Source: Methylocystis sp. KS32 (lineage in GTDB: Bacteria; Pseudomonadota; Alphaproteobacteria; Rhizobiales; Beijerinckiaceae). Taken from it: a DNA stretch of 64,000 nucleotides. How positions within the stretch are numbered: the stretch's first letter is position 1; each line of letters begins with the position of its first letter. The position numbers were made by a program, and so were the translations under genes. Location: the NCBI GenBank assembly GCA_002862095.1, contig PHSQ01000003.1, positions 62,001 through 126,000 on the forward strand. Reading direction: 5' to 3'. Under the pieces are notes generated by a model. The model was not told where the DNA came from. It searched no databases and worked only from the letters and a program-made list of their open reading frames with translations. Shown piece after piece: positions 1 to 9,660 of the stretch.

Positions 1-3000
1 AACTTCCAGTCGCGCCAGTGCCCCAGGTCGATATTCCGACCGTCACCGTGTTGGCGCAACTCCCCGGCGCCAGTCCGGAGACGGTGGCCAACAGCGTGGC
101 GAGCCCATTGGAACGACACCTCGGGCAAATCGCCGACGTAACGGAAATGACTTCCTCCAGCAGCTTGGGCCTTACGCGCATCACGCTGCAATTTGGCCTC
201 GATCGCGATATCGACGGCGCCGCGCGAGACGTCGAGGCGGGAATAAACGCCGCGCGCGCCGACCTCCCGACCAATCTTCGAACGAATCCCACTTATCGGA
301 AGGTCAACCCGGCCGACGCGCCGATCATGATATTGGCGCTTACGTCCAAAACCCTGACGCGCGGCCAGATGTACGACGCCGCCAGCAATGTTCTCCTGCA
401 GCGCCTTTCGCAATTGGAGGGCGTCGGCCAGGTCATCATCGGCGGCGCCACTCTCCCCGCGGTTCGCGTCGAGCTCGATCTCGAAGCTCTCAACAAATTC
501 GGCATTGGCTTTGAAGACGTTCGCGCCGCGCTCGCCTCGGCGAACGCCAACAGTCCAAAGGGCGCAATCGAGGAAGGCGACAATCATTTTCAAATCTATG
601 ACAACGACCAGGCTTCGCACGCGGCGGACTACGCCCCATTGGTGATCGCCTATCGCAACGGAAACGCAGTGCGCCTCTCGGACGTGGCGGAAGTCAAAGA
701 TTCGGTCGAGGACTTGCGCAACGCCGGCTTTCTGGACGAGGCGCCGTCGGTCGTCGTCATTCCCTTCACGCAGCCGGGCGCCAACATCATCGAAACCGTC
801 AACCGGCTAAAGGAAGAGCTGCCGCGACTGGAAGCGGCCATGCCAGGCGATATCAACGTCAAGATCGCGGGCGACAAATCGCTGACGATACGAGCGTCGC
901 TCGAAGACACAGAGGCCACCCTGATCATCGCCGTCATTCTCGTCGTGCTCGTGGTCTATTTTTTCCTCCGCGACATACGCGCGACGATTATCCCAAGCAT
1001 CGCGGTTCCAGTCTCGATTGTCGGCACTTTCGCCATCATGTATCTCGCCGGCTTCACGCTGGACATTTTGTCCCTGATGGCGCTGACGATCGCCACTGGC
1101 TTTGTTGTCGACGACGCGGTGGTCGTGGTCGAAAACATTTCCCGCCACCTCGAAACCGGCATGTCACACAGCGAGGCGGCGCTGCGCGGAGCCAGGGAAG
1201 TCGGATTCACCGTGCTTTCGATAAGCCTTTCGCTGGTCGCGGTCTTCACCCCGATCCTCTTCATGGGCGGCGTGGCTGGCAGATTTTTCCGTGAATTCGC
1301 CTTGACGCTTTCGATAGCCATTTTTATCTCCCTGGTGATTTCGCTGACGACCACGCCGATGCTCTGCGCCCTGCTCCTGCGCACGAAATCCGGCGAGGAG
1401 GCGCAAAAGCCCGCGCGGCGGACTTTTTTCGACCGTCTGCTCGGAGGTTACGAACGCAGCCTCATATGGGCTCTGCGCCATCGGCTGCTTGTGTTGCTTA
1501 TATTGGCCGCGACAATCGCCTTGAACGTCGAATTGTTTCGAATCGTGCCGAAGGGATTTTTCCCTCAGCAGGACACCGGGCGCCTCGTCGGCGTCCTGCG
1601 CGGGGATCAAAGCGTTTCATTCCAGGCGATGAGCCAAAAGCTCACTCAGATGATCGCCATCGTCCGCAAGGACCCAGCGATTGACAACGTCATAGGTTTC
1701 ACTGGAGCCGGAAGCGGCGGCGGCGCCGCCGTCAACACCGCCTCGATCTATGTCAATCTCAAGCCTCTCAGGGAACGTACGGGCAGCGCCGACGAGGTGA
1801 TCGCTCGGCTCCGCCCCGCGCTCGCGCAAATTCCCGGCGGGCAGGTTTTTCTCAGCGCCATTCAGGATTTCCGCGTCGGCGCGAGACAATCGAACGCTGA
1901 ATATCAATACACTTTGCTGGGCGACGACGCCGATCTTTATTCGTGGACGCCGAAACTCGTCGACGCCTTGAGCAAGGGACGAGTGCTGCGGGATGTAAGT
2001 TCGGATCAGCAACTCAAGGCGCTGGAATCCGACGTTGTCATCGACAGGGACACCGCGTCGCGACTGGGTATCGTCGCCTCCCAGGTGGACAACACGCTAT
2101 ACGACGCGTTCGGGCAGCGTCAGGTTTCGGTGATCTACAGCGCGAACAATCAATATCACGTCGTCATGGAGGCTAACCCGCGCAACACGCAGCGGCCCTC
2201 TTCTCTCAAGGATATCTATGTCTCGACCGCGGGCGGACCGGCGAAAGGCACGTCGACGACGAATTTCGCGGTCGGCGACGCCGTGGTTTCCACCACGCGC
2301 CCTAGGATTCCGTCCACCGCCGCGACCAGCCCCAGCGCCGCCGCCGCCTCTCTCGCCAGCGTCACCGCAACCACTCGAAACGCCTTCAACAATTCGCTCG
2401 CGGTGGTGGGCAACGCCGTCGCCTCGACCGGATCGGCGGTCAGCACGAACCAGGAGACGATGGTTCCCCTGCCGACGATCAGCCAATACAAGCCTGGGCT
2501 GACCGCCCTCTCCTTGAACCATCAAGGCCTGTTCGTCGCGACGACCATCTCCTTCAACCTCGCGCTGGGCGCGTCCCTCAGCGACGCGCTCGCGGAAATC
2601 GAACGCGTTGTCAGAGAGATACATATGCCTCCCACTTTACGAGGCTCGCTGACCGGAAGCGCGGAATTATTCACCCAGGCGCTTCGCTCCGAGCCTCTAT
2701 TGATTTTGGCGGCGATCACGGCTGTCTATATCGTTCTTGGCATTCTTTACGAAAGCTACGTTCATCCCGTTACAATCGTCTCCACCCTGCCCTCGGCGGG
2801 CGTGGGCGCGGTTCTCGCGCTGCTCTTGTTTCACACTGAGTTCAGCATCATCGCATTTATCGGAGTCATTCTTCTGATCGGCATTGTAAAGAAGAACGCC
2901 ATTCTGATGATCGACTTCGCCATCGAAGCGAGACGAAGGCATGGCGCTTCATCGGAGAATGCGATTTACGAAGCCTGTGTTCTCCGTTTCCGGCCGATCA

Positions 3001-3236
3001 TGATGACGACCATGGCCGCGATTCTAGGCGCCGTGCCACTGGCTCTCAGCTTCGGAAATGGCGGAGAGGTTCGTCGCCCCCTTGGCATCGCCATCGTTGG
3101 CGGTTTGATCGTCAGTCAGGCCCTTACGCTCTATACGACGCCAGTGATTTACCTGTACCTCGATCAATTCAGCGGTTGGGCGGCTCCGCGCTGGCGCGAA
3201 TTCATGCGGCGGCTCACCGGCCAGCCGAACTATTGA
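1..3236 (+). CDS. RND-family (HAE1/MdtC-like) efflux transporter, 5' end outside window
   Basis: Inner-membrane proton-driven pump subunit that would export drugs or other amphiphiles with a periplasmic adaptor and an outer-membrane channel. The frame is open from the first bases (LPVAPVPQVD-type start of the first periplasmic loop), so only about the first 30 residues, including the cytoplasmic end and most of TM1, are missing; the GTG at 18 is not the true start. Hydrophobic blocks flank two large periplasmic domains, and TM4 carries the proton-relay Asp pair (VVDDAVVVVENI, near nt 1105-1140). The C-terminal TM cluster contains GIVKKNAILMIDFA. Odd: nt about 2230-2459 encode roughly 76 extra residues rich in Ala, Ser and Thr within the second periplasmic domain. 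The tail overlaps the convergent lipoprotein-like gene by 7 bp. Family assignment is secure; the substrate is unknown. Confidence 0.93.
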   Translation, partial: LPVAPVPQVDIPTVTVLAQLPGASPETVANSVASPLERHLGQIADVTEMTSSSSLGLTRITLQFGLDRDIDGAARDVEAGINAARADLPTNLRTNPTYRKVNPADAPIMILALTSKTLTRGQMYDAASNVLLQRLSQLEGVGQVIIGGATLPAVRVELDLEALNKFGIGFEDVRAALASANANSPKGAIEEGDNHFQIYDNDQASHAADYAPLVIAYRNGNAVRLSDVAEVKDSVEDLRNAGFLDEAPSVVVIPFTQPGANIIETVNRLKEELPRLEAAMPGDINVKIAGDKSLTIRASLEDTEATLIIAVILVVLVVYFFLRDIRATIIPSIAVPVSIVGTFAIMYLAGFTLDILSLMALTIATGFVVDDAVVVVENISRHLETGMSHSEAALRGAREVGFTVLSISLSLVAVFTPILFMGGVAGRFFREFALTLSIAIFISLVISLTTTPMLCALLLRTKSGEEAQKPARRTFFDRLLGGYERSLIWALRHRLLVLLILAATIALNVELFRIVPKGFFPQQDTGRLVGVLRGDQSVSFQAMSQKLTQMIAIVRKDPAIDNVIGFTGAGSGGGAAVNTASIYVNLKPLRERTGSADEVIARLRPALAQIPGGQVFLSAIQDFRVGARQSNAEYQYTLLGDDADLYSWTPKLVDALSKGRVLRDVSSDQQLKALESDVVIDRDTASRLGIVASQVDNTLYDAFGQRQVSVIYSANNQYHVVMEANPRNTQRPSSLKDIYVSTAGGPAKGTSTTNFAVGDAVVSTTRPRIPSTAATSPSAAAASLASVTATTRNAFNNSLAVVGNAVASTGSAVSTNQETMVPLPTISQYKPGLTALSLNHQGLFVATTISFNLALGASLSDALAEIERVVREIHMPPTLRGSLTGSAELFTQALRSEPLLILAAITAVYIVLGILYESYVHPVTIVSTLPSAGVGAVLALLLFHTEFSIIAFIGVILLIGIVKKNAILMIDFAIEARRRHGASSENAIYEACVLRFRPIMMTTMAAILGAVPLALSFGNGGEVRRPLGIAIVGGLIVSQALTLYTTPVIYLYLDQFSGWAAPRWREFMRRLTGQPNY

Positions 3237-3688
3237 AACAGCAAGAGCGGATCGCCAAAAGGCGCGGGAGCCTTGCAATGGCGGTCGGGCCGCGGCATGT
3301 CCACGACGAGCGACGAAGACCCGCCGACATAGGCGACGAACGTTCGCGAAAGCTGTTCGGGCGCGGGAACGCAACCGGTGACGCTCGAACACTCGAAAGA
3401 GGCGATGATCAGCGCGACTCCATCCTCCGCCGACGTCTTGAGCACGGACACGGCGTCGCCCGGCGTTAGTCCTGAAGGACGAGAGGTTTCGATGAGAGAA
3501 TCAGTTCGCGTCTCGATGGGATAGGCCGCGTTCATCGCCACCCACTTCTCCGCGCGACTCCATTTTTTGTCGCAATCGGCTCCCGGCCAGCAATCGACAA
3601 TCGCCGGCACGTTGCTTATCGGCGGGCAGACGCATGAGCAAAGCGGCGCCGTGAGCCCAAACAGAAAAAATCGAAATCCCCGAAGCAT
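3230..3688 (-). CDS. Hypothetical exported, lipoprotein-like protein
   Basis: About 152 residues. The chosen ATG gives MLRGF followed by a hydrophobic stretch (FFLFGLTAPLCSC) that looks like a signal peptide ending in a possible lipobox (L-C-S-C); five extra upstream codons are possible but lengthen the n-region. The mature part has Cys, Pro and Asp-rich segments (VPAIVDCWPGADCDKKW) and no domain I recognise. It converges on the RND gene with a 7 bp overlap, so the two are not co-transcribed. Function unknown. Confidence 0.6.
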   Translation of the reverse strand: MLRGFRFFLFGLTAPLCSCVCPPISNVPAIVDCWPGADCDKKWSRAEKWVAMNAAYPIETRTDSLIETSRPSGLTPGDAVSVLKTSAEDGVALIIASFECSSVTGCVPAPEQLSRTFVAYVGGSSSLVVDMPRPDRHCKAPAPFGDPLLLFQ

Positions 3689-3780
3689 ATGACAACCGCC
3701 CACAGAGAAATGCGCCCGGTCGGCGCTCGCGGCCCCAGTCCAACCCGCGCTTTATCGAATATCAGATTCCATGGAGCCTG

Positions 3781-3828
3781 GAGCGCTTTCCGACCAGATG
3801 GAATCATCTGGTCGATAAGAAATCGCGC
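3781..3828. repeat. Dispersed palindromic repeat, copy 1 (module A only)
   Basis: GAGCGCTTTC leads into inverted arms CGACCAGATG (3791-3800) and CATCTGGTCG (3805-3814) separated by GAAT, followed by ATAAGAAATCGC. The same core recurs at 16037, 17305 and 30008. It lies between the lipoprotein-like gene and the phnA-like gene. Confidence 0.85.
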
Positions 3829-3854
3829 TAAGACCGTGCGGCGGCGCCAGGTCA

Positions 3855-4196
3855 TCAAGCTTTCCTGACAAACTCCGATTTCAGATACATCGCGCCAACG
3901 CCATCGATTTTGCACGCGATATTGTGACCATCGACAGCATCGTCCACCAGGCGGATGTTCTTGACCTTTGTGCCGCTTTTAACAGTGGACGATGATCCCT
4001 TGACCTTCAAATCCTTGATTAACGTCACTGCATCGCCTGTTGCCAGCGGATTGCCATTGGCATCGCGCACGCCTTCATCTTGCGCGAGACTTTCATGCGC
4101 GGCCTCCGCTTCGCTCCATTCATGCGCGCATTCCGGACAAGTCCACAAGGCGCCGTCCTGATAAGCATATTCCGAACCGCATTTTGGACACTTCAT
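3855..4196 (-). CDS. yjdM: PhnA/YjdM family zinc-ribbon protein
   Basis: 113 residues, usual length for the family. The N-terminal zinc ribbon has [13 protein letters not shown] and CPECAHEW (two CxxC pairs about 17 residues apart), followed by the PhnA core ([17 protein letters not shown], the [13 protein letters not shown] stretch and a basic end). The E. coli relative is historically named PhnA but is not needed for phosphonate breakdown; its biochemical role is not settled. It stands alone here, reading away from the IS remnant, with the repeat copy just downstream of its stop. Confidence 0.9.
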   Translation of the reverse strand: MKCPKCGSEYAYQDGALWTCPECAHEWSEAEAAHESLAQDEGVRDANGNPLATGDAVTLIKDLKVKGSSSTVKSGTKVKNIRLVDDAVDGHNIACKIDGVGAMYLKSEFVRKA

Positions 4197-4529
4197 GTTT
4201 ATCCATTTCCTTTTTCTTAGAGGGAGTTAATGCTCTCCTACTCGATCTGCGTCCGAAACGGAACCGATCATCATCATGAACATCTGATGGGCAGTCAAAT
4301 CGCCCCCCCAAGAACCACGATGGACTTTGGAAGCGAGAGAATGCGGTGGGCTGAGGTCGTCTTTCAGCCCACTTTATGGGATTAGGCGTGACCGTGGCGG
4401 CGCCTAAATGTCCTTGCGGCGTTAAGATCACATTCTTGGCCGGCGGCGCCGCTGTTTTTTACAGTTTTCGACACAGCTTCGCTTCGGCGGCTTGCGTCAC
4501 TGTTTCGCGGGTCGGCTCCAGCGCCGCGG
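4197..4529. other. Gene-free stretch with one hairpin
   Basis: No convincing coding region. It holds a 9-bp perfect stem, GTGGGCTGA (4346-4354) with TCAGCCCAC (4364-4372), followed by TTTAT, which could act as a weak terminator. The sequence next to 4530 was probably part of the decayed IS element; I could not find its terminal inverted repeat. Confidence 0.4.
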
Positions 4530-5668
4530 TCACGACGTTTCTGGGGACATCCCTCCTTCCCACATGAGGCGGGCGCAACGGTCGCGGATCGCTTCGAACT
4601 GCGCCATCGCCTCGGCGCTGATCTTCAAGATCATCTGTCGCATATGCCAGACGATCTTGCCCGCCGTGTTGAACAGGCGCCACCGAACGGTCTGCGCCTG
4701 CGCGCGCTCGAACCCCTGCCGAGCGCGTCGCGCCGAAAGCCGAGATAGAGATTATAGGTCAGGACCCCAACGCCAAAGAACACCGCGTTGGCCTCGAATG
4801 TCCCGCACGGCATGTAGCCCATGCCAAAGCCACGTTTCAAATCCTTGATCCGATTCTCGCTGTGGTCGCCATGTTTCGCATGCCATTCCATCGTCGGCGC
4901 GGCCTCTTCATCGGCGCGATTGCTGGCGATGGCGTGATAGCGAGAAGGCGATTGCTCCTCGAACAAATCCTGTTCCCGAGGACGACGCATCGCCACCAGC
5001 CGAAAAGCCGTCCTGGTCTTGTTCATGCAGTGGACCGTCTCGGCGATTTCTCCGTCCCGGAATTTCTTCCACTCGCCTTCGGGAATGGCCGCGATCGCCG
5101 CCTTCACCGCCGCGTCATGGTCGGCGCGAACGGCGCGGATTTTCTTGCCCCTGGGCATGTTGCGCTCGCAGGCTTGAATGAATTCGAGATTGCGCGCCGC
5201 CGGAACCGCGTCGCGTCGACCTCCAGCGTGTAGGAGGCCCGCTCGTCCTGACGAAACAAGCGGAGAAACACACTGCGGTTCACCCGTTGCAGCTCCGCCA
5301 GACCATCGCTTTCTTTCGAATCTGGTTTCGCCTGACCCACGCGCCGCAGCCAATCGCCGGTTGCGTCGCGGCTTGGCGTTTCTTCGAGCTGAAGCAGAGC
5401 GCGCAGCCCGTTATCGTTCCGCAGCGCGCGGCAAATCTTCCAGTGTCCGCCCGCCGCCGGCCAGCATCGAAATGAGCGGCAGGGCATGAGCCGAAGGGTC
5501 GTATCCCGCCGCGCTGCCGGGGCGCGGCAGTTCGCGGTCGAGCAAACCCCCAACGCCCATCGCACGAAGATATTCGCCAAACAGCGCCAACCCGCCATGA
5601 GCGGTCAAGGATTCGTCCGTCGCCGCCAATTTGAACGGCAACACCGTCTGCAATGATCCCATCGCCAT
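4530..5668 (-). pseudogene. IS1380-family transposase, broken by at least three frameshifts
   Basis: Pieces of one transposase are readable in succession on the minus strand in different frames. The N-terminus (5668 to about 5430) has LPFKLAATDESLTAHGGLAL and the GAGY/SAH block. The next part (to about 5210) reads NGLRALLQLEETPSRDATGD and the VDATRF strand. The large central part (about 5200-4720) carries the IS1380 signature NRIKDLKRGFGMGYMPCG and ANAVFFGVGVLTYNLYLGF. The C-terminus (about 4690-4530) reads RLFNTAGKIVWHMRQMILKI in a fourth segment. No intact reading frame can be assembled, so the element is dead. Family identity rests on recognised motifs, not on a search. Confidence 0.85.
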
Positions 5669-6039
5669 CGCACCCGCCAGTTGCGTGATTCGCAGACATC
5701 AACGAGGCTCATCATCATCAAAATGCGGGGCTTTTTCGAGTCACGCCGCTATTGATCGCGGATGTCGGGGGTCATTGTTCGCGAACCATGGAACCAGCGC
5801 CTTCAAATCATCCCGCATCCTGCGCCAAAGAAGTTCTGTCAGGGCAGGCAGGTCGCTCCATACTCCCCACGCCGGATTCCATCCGCCAACCCGCCCCCCG
5901 GTTAATCGCGCCTTAACTCTATATTTCCTAGGCTCGTTCATTATTGCGACGAAAGGCGCTTCGCCGCCTCGATCAGCGCGATTTCCGGCCGGAAATCGCG
6001 CCAGATGAAGAAATCGCAGCGAAAACGGGCTTGGAAATC

Positions 6040-8607
6040 ATGACGCGCAGCCAAAGTCTTGGGTCCGCATCCGACCACTTCCGCGGCTTCGCGCGGCGGC
6101 GCGCCGCGGAAGCCGTGGGGCTCGTCGCGGTCTGCGCCTGCGGGGTCCTTTCGGCGGCGCTGGTCACCTGGTCGGCGCGCGATCCCTCGCTCAACCACGC
6201 CACCGACGGCAAGATTCACAACGCGCTGGGCGCGCCCGGCGCCATCGTCGCCGATCTCTTCATGCAGCTTCTGGGCGTCGCCGCCATCGCCGCCATTCTT
6301 CCCGTCGCCGCGATCGGAATGCGCCTCGTCGCCCATCGCGGGATCGAGCGAGCCGGCCTGCGCTTTCTGCTTTGGTTCGTGGGCGTGCTTTGCGCGACGG
6401 CGGCCGCTGCGCTTCTGCCCGTGACCGACCGTTGGCCGCTGCCGACCGGCCTTGGCGGCGTGGTGGGAGACGCCATTCTCGCTTTGCCCCGCCACGCCAC
6501 CGGCGGCAACCGGCTGGTGGTGGCGATTGTCGGGCTCTTCGCGATCGGCGGCGCGATTCTGGCGCTGACCGGGGCCGCCGGCTATGGCTTCGAGAGCGAG
6601 ACCGATTTGCGACTCGATTCCGGGGAGGAACGGCCCCGCGCCGGGGAAAAGCCCACCAAGGAGGAAGACGACGAGGACAGGGCGGGAGAGCCGGGCTTCG
6701 CCCTTGTGTCGCTTGGGGCCGCGCTCCACGCCGTTCTGATGGCCAAGGCCATGCTGCGCCGGGGATTTGCGCGAATCGGCGCGGCCCGCGAGAGCGCCAG
6801 GCCCGCGGCGCTGGAGAAAGACCCCTTCGAACGTCCCGCGGCTCCCCTCGAGCGCCGCGAACCGATTTTCGAAGATTTCGATTTCGAGGCCGACGCGCCC
6901 GCCGCGCCGCCGCAAGTCGCCGCGCGCGCCGGTTCCGCCGCGCCGCCGTCCCGCCTCGTGGTCACCCCCCCCGCCGAGGTGATGCTCGCCTCGGGGAGCA
7001 GGCAGGTGATTCGCGAACGCGCCGCCGCGCCCGGCGCCAGGGGCGCGCCACAGAGGCCCTACCAACTGCCCGAACTCGAACTCCTCGCCGAACCGAGGAA
7101 GCCCACGGCGGGCGCCAAGATTTCGCAGGACGCGCTGGAACAGAACGCCCGCGTGCTCGAAGGCGTGCTCGACGATTTTTCCGTGCGCGGCGAAATCATC
7201 AATGTGCGTCCCGGCCCCGTGGTGACGCTTTACGAACTGGAGCCCGCGCCGGGGATAAAATCCTCCCGCGTCATCGGCCTCGCCGACGACATCGCCCGCT
7301 CGATGTCGGCGATCTCGGCGCGCGTCGCCGTGGTGCCGGGCCGCAACGCCATCGGCATCGAACTGCCCAACCAGCGCCGCGAGACGGTTTATCTGCGCGA
7401 ACTGCTCGCCTGCGAGGATTTCGCCGCCTCGAAACACAAGCTCGCCATCGCGCTCGGCAAGACCATCGGCGGAGAGCCTGTCATCGTCGATCTGGCGCGG
7501 ATGCCGCATTTGCTGGTCGCGGGCACCACGGGTTCGGGCAAGTCGGTCGCCATCAACACCATGATCCTGTCGCTGCTCTACCGGTTGAAGCCCGAGGAGT
7601 GCCGCCTTATCATGGTCGATCCCAAGATGCTGGAGCTTTCGGTCTACGACAACATTCCCCATCTGCTGACGCCCGTCGTCACCGACCCCAAGAAGGCGGT
7701 GGTGGCGCTGAAATGGGCGGTGCGCGAGATGGAGGACCGCTACAAGAAAATGTCGAAGGTCGGCGTGCGCAACATCGACGGCTTCAACGCCCGCGTGGTC
7801 GAGGCGCGCGGGCGGGGAGAGGTCATCACCCGCACGGTGCAGACCGGCTTCGACCACGAGACCGGCGAGGCGATTTTCGAGCGCGAGGAAATGGACCTCG
7901 CGCCGCTGCCCTATATCGTCGTCATCGTCGACGAGATGGCCGATCTGATGCTGGTCGCGGGCAAGGACATCGAGGGCGCGATCCAGCGTCTCGCCCAGAT
8001 GGCCCGCGCCGCCGGCATCCATCTCATCATGGCGACGCAACGCCCCTCGGTGGACGTCATCACCGGCACGATCAAGGCGAACTTCCCCACCCGCATCTCC
8101 TTCCAGGTGACGAGCAAGATCGACAGCCGCACCATTCTCGGCGAGATGGGCGCGGAGCAACTGCTCGGCCAGGGCGACATGCTCTACATGGCGGGGGGCG
8201 GGCGCATCTCCCGCGTGCACGGGCCTTTTGTCTCGGACGGCGAGGTCGAGAAGATCGTCGACCATCTCAAGCTTCAGGGCCAGCCGCAATATCTCGACGC
8301 CATCACCAGCGAGGAGGAATCCGCCGAGGCCGCCGGCGGCGAGCCCATGGCCAGCCCCGGCTCGATGGACGCCGAGGAATCCGGCGACCTCTACGACCGC
8401 GCCGTGGCCATCGTGCTGCGCGACAAGAAATGCTCGACCAGCTACATCCAGCGACGGCTCTCGGTCGGCTACAACAAGGCGGCGTCTCTTGTTGAGCAGA
8501 TGGAGCGCGAGGGCGTGGTGAGCGCGCCGAGCCACTCCGGCAAGCGCGAAATATTGGTCGGCGGCGGCGTCGACCGCGGCGCTTTCGACATCGAGGCGGC
8601 GGAATAA
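6040..8607 (+). CDS. ftsK: DNA translocase FtsK
   Basis: Septum-located ATPase that pumps DNA and coordinates chromosome dimer resolution with division. The N-terminus has about four membrane segments (nt 6115-6590), followed by an acidic/proline-rich linker of moderate length. The motor has Walker [14 protein letters not shown] (near nt 7530) and Walker [15 protein letters not shown] (near nt 7910). The C-terminal gamma winged helix follows ([18 protein letters not shown]). A TTG at 5944 would add 32 residues, but the ATG at 6040 precedes the first natural domain sequence and has a GGAAA just upstream. About 855 residues, typical for alphaproteobacteria. lolA follows downstream, the usual order. 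The long antisense frame over this gene is a GC-rich artefact. Confidence 0.96.
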   Translation: MTRSQSLGSASDHFRGFARRRAAEAVGLVAVCACGVLSAALVTWSARDPSLNHATDGKIHNALGAPGAIVADLFMQLLGVAAIAAILPVAAIGMRLVAHRGIERAGLRFLLWFVGVLCATAAAALLPVTDRWPLPTGLGGVVGDAILALPRHATGGNRLVVAIVGLFAIGGAILALTGAAGYGFESETDLRLDSGEERPRAGEKPTKEEDDEDRAGEPGFALVSLGAALHAVLMAKAMLRRGFARIGAARESARPAALEKDPFERPAAPLERREPIFEDFDFEADAPAAPPQVAARAGSAAPPSRLVVTPPAEVMLASGSRQVIRERAAAPGARGAPQRPYQLPELELLAEPRKPTAGAKISQDALEQNARVLEGVLDDFSVRGEIINVRPGPVVTLYELEPAPGIKSSRVIGLADDIARSMSAISARVAVVPGRNAIGIELPNQRRETVYLRELLACEDFAASKHKLAIALGKTIGGEPVIVDLARMPHLLVAGTTGSGKSVAINTMILSLLYRLKPEECRLIMVDPKMLELSVYDNIPHLLTPVVTDPKKAVVALKWAVREMEDRYKKMSKVGVRNIDGFNARVVEARGRGEVITRTVQTGFDHETGEAIFEREEMDLAPLPYIVVIVDEMADLMLVAGKDIEGAIQRLAQMARAAGIHLIMATQRPSVDVITGTIKANFPTRISFQVTSKIDSRTILGEMGAEQLLGQGDMLYMAGGGRISRVHGPFVSDGEVEKIVDHLKLQGQPQYLDAITSEEESAEAAGGEPMASPGSMDAEESGDLYDRAVAIVLRDKKCSTSYIQRRLSVGYNKAASLVEQMEREGVVSAPSHSGKREILVGGGVDRGAFDIEAAE

Positions 8608-8837
8608 GAGCCGCCGCGCCCCCTCCGCCACGACGGGATTGGACCTTGACGGCCCAAGGGGAGCCGATCGTGGCGGGGACGAACCTCGCCACGACGCGCT
8701 CGCGTCGCGACGGCGCGGGCGAGCGCAAAAGCTCCCGCCAAAAAACCACGGAACCGGCGCAATTCACCGATAGCGTTTTCGCCCGCCCGCGAATGGGCGG
8801 ATAATCGCCCCGATTCGCCCCACCGGAACCGCTCCCC

Positions 8838-9623
8838 GTGAAATATCTCAACTCCGCCGCGCTCGCCTTCGCTTTGGTCTTTTCCCTTGGCGCCGGCGCC
8901 CTGGCCCAGGACGTCGCCAAGAAGGCCGCGCCCGCCGCCAAGGCCGCGAAGGCCGCGAAGCCCAACGCCTCCGCCGACAAGGCCAAGGCCAAGCCCCCGC
9001 GAGAGGCCAAGCCCGCCGAGGAGCCCGCCAAGGCCGCTCCGGCGACCGCGGCCGAGCCTGACGCGCCGCCCCCGCCGCCGGGCGAAATCGACAAGGCCGA
9101 GGCGATCAAGCGCGCCGACGCCTTTTTCAACGTCTCTCCAGTGATGACCGCCGACTTCGTGCAGCTCGGCGCGGATGGCAAGCGCTCGGAGGGCAAGCTT
9201 TATGTCCAGCGCTCTGGACGGGTGCGCTTCGAATACGCCGAGCCCGCCACGCTCGAAGTCGTCTCCGACGGCGCGCGAGTGATGGTGCGCGACCGCAAGC
9301 TGAAGACGCAGGATCTCTATTTCATCGATCAGACGCCACTGAAATTCCTGATGAAGGAGAAGATCGACCTTGAACGCGACGTCAAGGTTCTCGACGTCGC
9401 GTCGGACGATTCGGGCGTCGCGATCTCGGTCGAGGACAAGGCCACTTTCGGCGGAACCTCCTATCTCAAGCTGATTTTCGATCCCAGGACCTTCAAGTTG
9501 AAACAGTGGCGGATCACCGACCCGCAGGGCAATCAGACGCTGTTGTCGCTGTTCAACATCGACCAGAAGCGCACGCCCGATCCCGCGCTGTTCAAGATCG
9601 ACCAGAGCGCCAAAAGCGAATAG
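8838..9623 (+). CDS. lolA: LolA-family outer-membrane lipoprotein carrier protein
   Basis: Periplasmic chaperone that moves lipoproteins from LolCDE to the outer membrane. 261 residues: signal peptide (MKYLNSAALAFALVFSLGAG, Ala-x-Ala-type cleavage near ALAQ), then an unusually long Ala/Lys/Pro-rich linker of about 60 residues. The LolA fold follows: MTADFVQLGADGKRSEGKLY, RVRFEYAEPATLEVVSDG, QTPLKFLM and the closing RITDPQGNQTLLSLFNI. It lies 230 bp downstream of ftsK. The linker is longer than in E. coli LolA but similar Ala-rich linkers occur in this class. Confidence 0.93.
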   Translation: MKYLNSAALAFALVFSLGAGALAQDVAKKAAPAAKAAKAAKPNASADKAKAKPPREAKPAEEPAKAAPATAAEPDAPPPPPGEIDKAEAIKRADAFFNVSPVMTADFVQLGADGKRSEGKLYVQRSGRVRFEYAEPATLEVVSDGARVMVRDRKLKTQDLYFIDQTPLKFLMKEKIDLERDVKVLDVASDDSGVAISVEDKATFGGTSYLKLIFDPRTFKLKQWRITDPQGNQTLLSLFNIDQKRTPDPALFKIDQSAKSE

Positions 9624-9660
9624 GCTCGCGCCGTCCGGCCAGAACAGGTTTCCTCCATCT

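Noticed and set aside
18..20. GTG at 18 as start of the RND gene
   Set aside because: The frame is open upstream and already encodes conserved LPVAP residues, so the real start is outside the window.
5741..5941. 66-codon minus-strand frame before ftsK
   Set aside because: No ribosome site, no domain; lies next to the decayed IS and is more likely non-coding.
5941..8631. 896-codon open frame antisense to ftsK, rich in His/Asp/Gly/Arg, and a 707-codon frame on the same strand as ftsK
   Set aside because: Stop-free by GC-rich composition only. They show no domain, have Arg/His-rich random content, and are fully covered by the unmistakable FtsK.
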